Positions 6,542 to 10,171 of a stretch of 10,171 nt of DNA are shown piece after piece. This stretch comes from Nanoarchaeota archaeon. GTDB taxonomy: Archaea > EX4484-52 > LFW-46. Both the position numbers and the translations under genes were made by a program. The DNA lies in contig JAHILE010000013.1 in assembly GCA_018897155.1 (NCBI GenBank), forward strand, positions 1 to 10,171. The letters run 5' to 3'. The notes under the pieces are model-generated. The model saw nothing but the letters and a program-made list of their open reading frames with translations. It was not told the origin of the DNA and ran no database searches. The number at the start of each line of letters is the position of its first letter. Position 1 is the stretch's first letter.

Positions 6542-6656
6542 ACCCTCCTTTCAACATCAGAACGGTTCCAGAAAGATACAGCAAAAATATGAAAATCATT
6601 GAAAATCTGCTAGAGAATTTATTGTTTTTAAAAGAACGCTTTTTTGGATGTTTCAT
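6513..6656 (-). CDS. Small single-pass membrane protein, 47 residues
   Basis: This short frame begins at an ATG 29 nt downstream of a TTTATATA box, the same leaderless spacing as the confident genes. The product starts with a strongly basic segment (MKHPKKRSFKNNKFSSR), has one hydrophobic helix (about 19-35, FSMIFIFLLYLSGTVLML), and ends in a short aromatic tail (GGYDFFVYPKL). The positive N-terminus predicts the N-end inside and the tail outside. It lies directly upstream of the other small membrane protein on the same strand, so the two may act together. No family is recognised. Chance frames of this length are common, but the coherent membrane topology and the promoter fit raise the odds that it is real. 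Confidence 0.5.
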   Translation of the reverse strand: MKHPKKRSFKNNKFSSRFSMIFIFLLYLSGTVLMLKGGYDFFVYPKL

Positions 6657-6677
6657 AGCGTTATTTGTATATTTGCG

Positions 6678-6685
6678 TATATAAA
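6678..6685 (-). promoter_or_regulatory. TATA box of the 47-residue membrane protein
   Basis: TTTATATA on the minus strand begins 29 nt before the ATG at 6656. The overlapping plus-strand reading TATATAAA has no convincing gene downstream on the plus strand. Apart from this box I see nothing else in 6657-6734. Confidence 0.5.
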
Positions 6686-6734
6686 GATTCTAGTAATGCA
6701 TAATAATTATTTCTTCGCTTGCGCCTCTGCCACA

Positions 6735-7400
6735 TTATTTCGTTTCCGCATCATCAACCGGAAACGAATTTAATCCGTCTGCAGTAAGATATATTATTAG
6801 CGCGTCCTCAACAGCGGTTTTCAAATCCCTACTTGAGATATAAACCTCGTTGGTTTCTGCATCCTGCTCAATGTTCAATGACTGGACTATTTTATATATC
6901 TCCCGGTATGCAGGATCCACAGATTCTTTATGAAGTGCCTTAACAATCATGGCTTTTTGAAAAAGGCGATGCGGCTCTCCTGTTTGTGTATCAATCATTC
7001 TATACGAATCAAAAACCATATAGCCATTGCCGGTTTTTTCGTAATAAAAATGCATATCATGAAATCCCTTGGCCACGAGCTTTGACCGCAGCTCGACAAA
7101 CAAAACAGCAGCGCTCTTTAAATCCTCCCTGACTTTCTCGATAATCGGAATGACTATCGTTCCCATAATCGCATTATACACAACAGGATTTAAGACAAGG
7201 CTCTGCCGTATTTTGTCAGAAAGGCATTTTATGCGGATTAGATGGCCTTCTTCTGTAAAAGAAATAAGATTTGGAGCTTCAAAATGCCCTGGGTCCGGCA
7301 CAAATTTATATGTACCTTGAGCGAAAAATTCAGGAAAGGTGAGGCGCACACCATATCTTTCAAAGCCTTCGGTCGACCTGTTAATCTCGCTCATTTCCAT
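6735..7400 (-). CDS. Hypothetical protein, soluble alpha/beta
   Basis: The product is 222 residues from the chosen start MEMSEINRSTEGFERYGVRL and shows no signal peptide or membrane helix. It has alternating charged and beta-prone stretches: VRLTFPEFFAQGTYKFVPDP, HLIRIKCLSDKIRQSLVLNP, then an amphipathic helix VIPIIEKVREDLKSAAVLFV, HFYYEKTGNGYMVFDSYRMI, and near the end a helix DLKTAVEDALIIYLTADGL. I do not recognise the family. A longer frame from ATG 7463 adds 21 residues but overlaps the methyltransferase gene by 35 nt. The shorter start is preferred because TATA-like elements lie between the two, one overlapping the methyltransferase stop codon. The ATG at 7394 is a further option. It follows the methyltransferase on the same strand, so a functional link is possible but unproven. 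Confidence 0.75.
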   Translation of the reverse strand: MEMSEINRSTEGFERYGVRLTFPEFFAQGTYKFVPDPGHFEAPNLISFTEEGHLIRIKCLSDKIRQSLVLNPVVYNAIMGTIVIPIIEKVREDLKSAAVLFVELRSKLVAKGFHDMHFYYEKTGNGYMVFDSYRMIDTQTGEPHRLFQKAMIVKALHKESVDPAYREIYKIVQSLNIEQDAETNEVYISSRDLKTAVEDALIIYLTADGLNSFPVDDAETK

Positions 7401-7428
7401 GCACCAGTTATATATTTGTAGCTTATGA

Positions 7429-8103
7429 TTATATATTGTTTTTAAGCCGCGTATTTGTTTCAATAATCGCCCAGTAATTATTTCCTTCCCGCCACGCTTT
7501 ATTTACTTTCAATTCAGCTTTTTTCGCAAGCATTTCCAGCTCAGCCTTGCGAAAGAGATGATAAAACCGCGGATGTTTTGAGGGTTTGGAGCCCTCAAAA
7601 GCTTCGAGTGAAGCGTTAGCGGAACGAGATGATTCATTATTCCAGCCCAGCTGGATATCCGGGCTTTTTCTTTTTTTGAATTTTTCCTGCTCAAACGCCC
7701 AGACAGAAACAAAGAGTTCTGATTTTGAAGCGCGCGCAATTTCTTTCAATGCCAAAATCCGCTCTTTTTCTGCCTTAAAATGATGAACTACTGCAATGCA
7801 TATCGAATTATCGAATGCGTTTTCTTTAAATGGAAGCGCAAGCACGTTTCCAAGAACCCAAGGCACGCCTGTCTTTTTCTTTGCGATTTTCAACATATTT
7901 TTTGAAATATCGATACCAACTGCATCTAATCCGCGCTTTTTTGCCTCGATGATGTGCCTGCCATTTCCGCAGCCGATATCAAGAACAAAACTCTGCTTCG
8001 GCAGCTTTTCAAGAAAATCAGAGACCTCTTTCCAAGGAACTTGGCGCGTTTTCGAAAACTCTTCCGCAAATTTGTCGTAGTCCGCTTTCACTGCATTGGG
8101 CAT
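7429..8103 (-). CDS. Trm9/ALKBH8-like SAM-dependent methyltransferase
   Basis: A 224-residue class I methyltransferase. The N-terminal signature YDKFAEEFSKTRQVPW (9-24) matches the eukaryotic Trm9/ALKBH8 family, which methylates the carboxymethyl side chain of wobble uridine in tRNA. SAM-binding motif I is VLDIGCGNG (40-48), the acidic residue after strand 2 is in GIDIS (63-67), and ICIAVVHHF (101-109) is the motif IV region. RFYHLFRKAELEML (179-192) is the second family landmark. Residues 158-176 between these regions are coded by a palindromic repeat element, copy B, and lie in a loop of variable length in the family. The tRNA substrate is inferred from homology; archaea may use it for a different uridine modification. 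The gene is divergent from MBF1 with only 33 nt between starts, and its TATA box lies 30 nt before the ATG. Confidence 0.88.
   Translation of the reverse strand: MPNAVKADYDKFAEEFSKTRQVPWKEVSDFLEKLPKQSFVLDIGCGNGRHIIEAKKRGLDAVGIDISKNMLKIAKKKTGVPWVLGNVLALPFKENAFDNSICIAVVHHFKAEKERILALKEIARASKSELFVSVWAFEQEKFKKRKSPDIQLGWNNESSRSANASLEAFEGSKPSKHPRFYHLFRKAELEMLAKKAELKVNKAWREGNNYWAIIETNTRLKNNI
7576..7632 (-). repeat. In-frame palindromic repeat element, copy B, inside the methyltransferase gene
   Basis: Read on the minus strand, TCATCTCGTTCC (7632-7621) is followed by an 11-nt segment absent from copy A, then ACTCGAAGC, and then a hairpin with TTTTGAGGG and CCCTCAAAA arms (plus-strand 7592-7600 and 7576-7584) around a 7-nt loop. 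It codes for SSRSANASLEAFEGSKPSK, residues 158-176. After the first four residues the reading frame through the shared DNA differs from copy A, because the extra 11 nt shift it, yet both stay open. The total is 57 nt, again a multiple of three. Confidence 0.75.
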
Positions 8104-8106
8104 AAG

Positions 8107-8133
8107 TTATTATTCTTTAGAATAGATATATAA
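8107..8133. promoter_or_regulatory. Overlapping divergent promoters with a central palindrome
   Basis: The minus-strand box TTATATAT (8133-8126) begins 30 nt before the methyltransferase ATG, and the plus-strand TTATTATT (8107-8114) begins 30 nt before the MBF1 ATG. Between and partly over them lies the palindrome TATTCT-TT-AGAATA (8111-8124), almost centred in the 33-nt gap. A regulator bound there would cover both core promoters. Which protein would bind is not visible. Confidence 0.5.
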
Positions 8134-8136
8134 TGC

Positions 8137-8577
8137 ATGAACTGCGAAATCTGCGACAAGCGCGCCTCAAACATTGTGAAAATCAGGCTTGAAGGCGCCG
8201 TTATGAATGTCTGCGAATCATGCGCGAAACTGGGCGAACGCATTATAACACCCCCTGTTTTTGCTCCGAGGCACGAAAAAGTGATTGACTTCTCAAAAGA
8301 GGATATTGTTGAAAATTACGCATCGCTTGTGAAAAATGCGCGCGAAAGAAAGGGCTGGACGCAAGAACATCTGGCGCGCGAAATTCAGGAAAAAGAGTTT
8401 CTGATACCTCGGATAGAACAAGGGCGTATGCAACCGACAATATTCTTGGCGAAAAAACTGCAGCACGCGCTTGGAATACAACTGATTGCAATGGTTGCGC
8501 AAGGGAAAGTTGAACTTGAGAAATTGCAAAGCTCGGGATTTACGCTTGGAGATCTGATTAAAGTGAAGAAAAAGTGA
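8137..8577 (+). CDS. Multiprotein bridging factor 1-type zinc-ribbon/HTH protein
   Basis: The 146-residue product has the two-part layout of archaeal MBF1. An N-terminal zinc ribbon carries Cys3, Cys6, Cys26 and Cys29 (CEIC and CESC). A linker of about 30 residues follows, then an HTH_3/Cro-type domain starting near residue 65 (YASLVKNARERKGWTQEHLAREI) with recognition-helix region FLIPRIEQGRMQPT. The C-terminal tail ends LGDLIKVKKK. In eukaryotes MBF1 bridges activators to TBP; the archaeal protein is associated with ribosomes and translation rather than with a known bridging role. The ATG is the first codon of the zinc ribbon and has a TATA-like element 30 nt upstream. It is divergent from the methyltransferase and is followed after 10 nt by the glycosidase-like gene. 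Confidence 0.93.
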   Translation: MNCEICDKRASNIVKIRLEGAVMNVCESCAKLGERIITPPVFAPRHEKVIDFSKEDIVENYASLVKNARERKGWTQEHLAREIQEKEFLIPRIEQGRMQPTIFLAKKLQHALGIQLIAMVAQGKVELEKLQSSGFTLGDLIKVKKK

Positions 8578-8587
8578 ATGGGAGCTT

Positions 8588-10171
8588 ATGAACAAAAAAA
8601 TCATTGTAATTGGGATACTGCTTCTGATACTTCTGTCATTTGCATTTATCGGACATAAAAATGCGCGGAATGCGCCGGGTGACGAACAACAAACTCCATG
8701 CGCTTCCGCACCTACCGAATACATGTCTCTATGCGAACAAAAAGTTGCGTGGCTTGATCAAAAACTTGTGGAGTGGAAGCCCGTTGAATACAAAGCGATG
8801 GATTTCGATGTATATCATGTATATGCAAGTGATAACATGTTTGTAAAAACAAATTCAGACATAGACGCTAAAATGCTCGATGCCATTTTAGAAGTGGATC
8901 CGGATACGGTTTTATTATATATCCGTCCCAAAGAATATTTTTCTCAAAAAGAAAGATACGATAAACTTATAAATAAAATACGCGATAGCGGGAAAAAGTT
9001 GTTTATCGGCGCCCGCTTCGACGATATAGAGATGAATTTTAACAGCTATGACAAAGCATTGAGCGATTATACGAAAAATATCATAGCTTTGATAAAACCT
9101 GATTATTATGGCATTGTTATTGAGCCGGAGACGATGGAAATCAAATATAATTTTGACGCGAGCGATGCAGACTGGAAAGGGTTAGTTGGAAGAATTGCAG
9201 GGTTATCCAAGCAATTAAGCCCAAATACAAAAACTGCTGTGGCGGGGCATAAAGAAGAGCTTAGTTTTTTGCGGATAGTTTCCGATATCAAAGATTTGGA
9301 TATTGTCGGATTTGATATTTATGGCATGGAAGGAATTTATTCAGAATACTCCGGTTATTTGGGAAAAGGCGATGTGGTTGGAAGCGCAATAGATTATGCT
9401 AATTCAAAAGGAAAGGAAACATGGATTTTGGAAACATGGACATCGGCGATGATTACTTCTCAACAAACTGCCATAAGTGTTAAAGAATTTATGAAACCGA
9501 TTGATGCCAAATGGTTGCGGCTTATGATTTATTACGCGCAAATGCATAATATGAAAGCCATCGCGCCGTTTTATACGGGGAAATTTGTTTATTATGGAAG
9601 CGATCAAAATGAATTTGTCTCGGCGTTAAACAATAAGCAAAGAACGCCGGCATTTTATGCCTATAAGTCGGTTATTGAAGAAATAAGAAATAAAAAGCAA
9701 TCCGAAGCAAAGGACGGGGCAAATAGTATCGTCAATATCAATAAAGATGAAAGTATGCCGGATAGCAATAAGAAAGTAAATGATTGGATTGGGGAAGGCG
9801 CTATTTATGAAGTAAATATAGCCAGTTTCAGCACGAAAAAAACTTATTCGGAATTGACCGGTTTTATTCCCAAATTAAAATCGCTCGGGATTAAAACAAT
9901 ATATCTTTTGCCTATATGGAACTCAATCGAAACGCAAAAAAATAAAACATCGGGATACAGCCTCATAAATAGCGAGCTAAATCCCAATTATGGAACAGAA
10001 GAAGAGTTAAAACAATTAGTTGATACGGTTCATGCAAACGATATGAAAATACTTTTTGATCTGGTTATATCCTATCGGCCCGACACAAGCGTTGAATACA
10101 AAAATTCTCCTGAAATGTTTCTCCACAATAAAAATGATGGCTCTATATATAAGTGGAGGTGGGAATATTCA
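8588..10171 (+). CDS. Exported two-domain glycosidase-like protein: GH-A-like barrel plus GH13 domain (partial)
   Basis: The frame runs without a stop for 528 codons to the window edge. An N-terminal hydrophobic helix (residues 5-21 after MNKK) is a signal peptide or anchor; Cys38 and Cys49 follow. Residues about 70-370 look like a TIM-barrel glycosidase: strands TVLLYIRP, KKLFIGARFDD, YYGIVIEPE (173-181), DIVGFDIYG (238-246), TWILETWTS (278-286) and AIAPFY (324-329). Glu179 and Glu282 sit where clan GH-A enzymes have acid/base and nucleophile. A charged linker (370-398) leads to an alpha-amylase-type domain: GEGAIYEVNIASFS (402-415), LKSLGIKTIYLLPI (430-443), NPNYGTEEELKQLVD (465-479) and MKILFDLVISYRPD (486-499). 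Region I, normally D-x-x-x-N-H, reads D491-LVI-S495-Y496, so the usual Asn and His are missing. Regions II-IV lie beyond the window. It is 10 nt after MBF1 and may share its message. Confidence 0.85.
   Translation, partial: MNKKIIVIGILLLILLSFAFIGHKNARNAPGDEQQTPCASAPTEYMSLCEQKVAWLDQKLVEWKPVEYKAMDFDVYHVYASDNMFVKTNSDIDAKMLDAILEVDPDTVLLYIRPKEYFSQKERYDKLINKIRDSGKKLFIGARFDDIEMNFNSYDKALSDYTKNIIALIKPDYYGIVIEPETMEIKYNFDASDADWKGLVGRIAGLSKQLSPNTKTAVAGHKEELSFLRIVSDIKDLDIVGFDIYGMEGIYSEYSGYLGKGDVVGSAIDYANSKGKETWILETWTSAMITSQQTAISVKEFMKPIDAKWLRLMIYYAQMHNMKAIAPFYTGKFVYYGSDQNEFVSALNNKQRTPAFYAYKSVIEEIRNKKQSEAKDGANSIVNINKDESMPDSNKKVNDWIGEGAIYEVNIASFSTKKTYSELTGFIPKLKSLGIKTIYLLPIWNSIETQKNKTSGYSLINSELNPNYGTEEELKQLVDTVHANDMKILFDLVISYRPDTSVEYKNSPEMFLHNKNDGSIYKWRWEYS

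Noticed and set aside
6589-6684. A 31-residue plus-strand frame (MKIIENLLENLLFLKERFF...)
   Set aside because: It lies antisense to the better supported 47-residue gene and has no TATA box at the expected distance; such a length is expected by chance.
8640-8846. A 68-codon plus-strand frame overlapping the start of the glycosidase-like gene
   Set aside because: It lies in another frame of a gene that is open for 528 codons with clear domains.
1-10171. CRISPR array, tRNA or rRNA genes
   Set aside because: No regularly spaced direct repeats and no cloverleaf or rRNA-like segment was seen on either strand by eye. A tRNAscan or Infernal run would be decisive.

Overview
The window looks archaeal. 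It carries an archaeal-type glutamate dehydrogenase, a PpsA-type phosphoenolpyruvate synthase, an MBF1-type zinc-ribbon/HTH regulator and a Trm9-like methyltransferase. Most genes start 29-32 nt downstream of a TTTATATA-like box, which is the geometry of archaeal leaderless transcripts. An uncultured archaeon, possibly of the DPANN group, is my guess; the lineage cannot be fixed from this sequence.

Layout. 1-288: the C-terminal end of a membrane-anchored protein. 370-1662: a DUF4143-type AAA ATPase. 1770-4244: ppsA. 4301-4780: an orphan gene rich in AGA/AGG arginine codons. 4806-6053: glutamate dehydrogenase. 6050-7400: minus-strand genes of unknown function, comprising a small membrane protein, a 47-residue single-helix protein missed by length cut-offs, and a 222-residue protein. 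7429-8103 (minus): Trm9-like methyltransferase, divergent from 8137-8577 (plus) MBF1. 8588-10171: the start of a large exported protein joining a GH-A-like TIM barrel to an alpha-amylase-family (GH13) domain, cut by the window edge.

Metabolically, glutamate dehydrogenase links glutamate to 2-oxoglutarate and ammonium, PEP synthase links pyruvate to PEP, and the exported glycosidase-like protein points to polysaccharide use. I infer a heterotroph using peptides and sugars. I see no tRNA, rRNA, CRISPR array or recognisable insertion sequence.

The most notable find is a short palindromic element present twice, once inside ppsA and once inside the methyltransferase gene. Both copies are in frame, and both begin with the same 12 bases and encode Ser-Ser-Arg-Ser. 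Both then carry ACTCGAAGC and end in a 9-bp hairpin whose stem bases differ but remain paired. In PpsA the element accounts for a 14-residue insertion relative to E. coli PpsA as I recall it. This resembles the protein-coding palindromic elements known from Rickettsia, here in an apparent archaeon.
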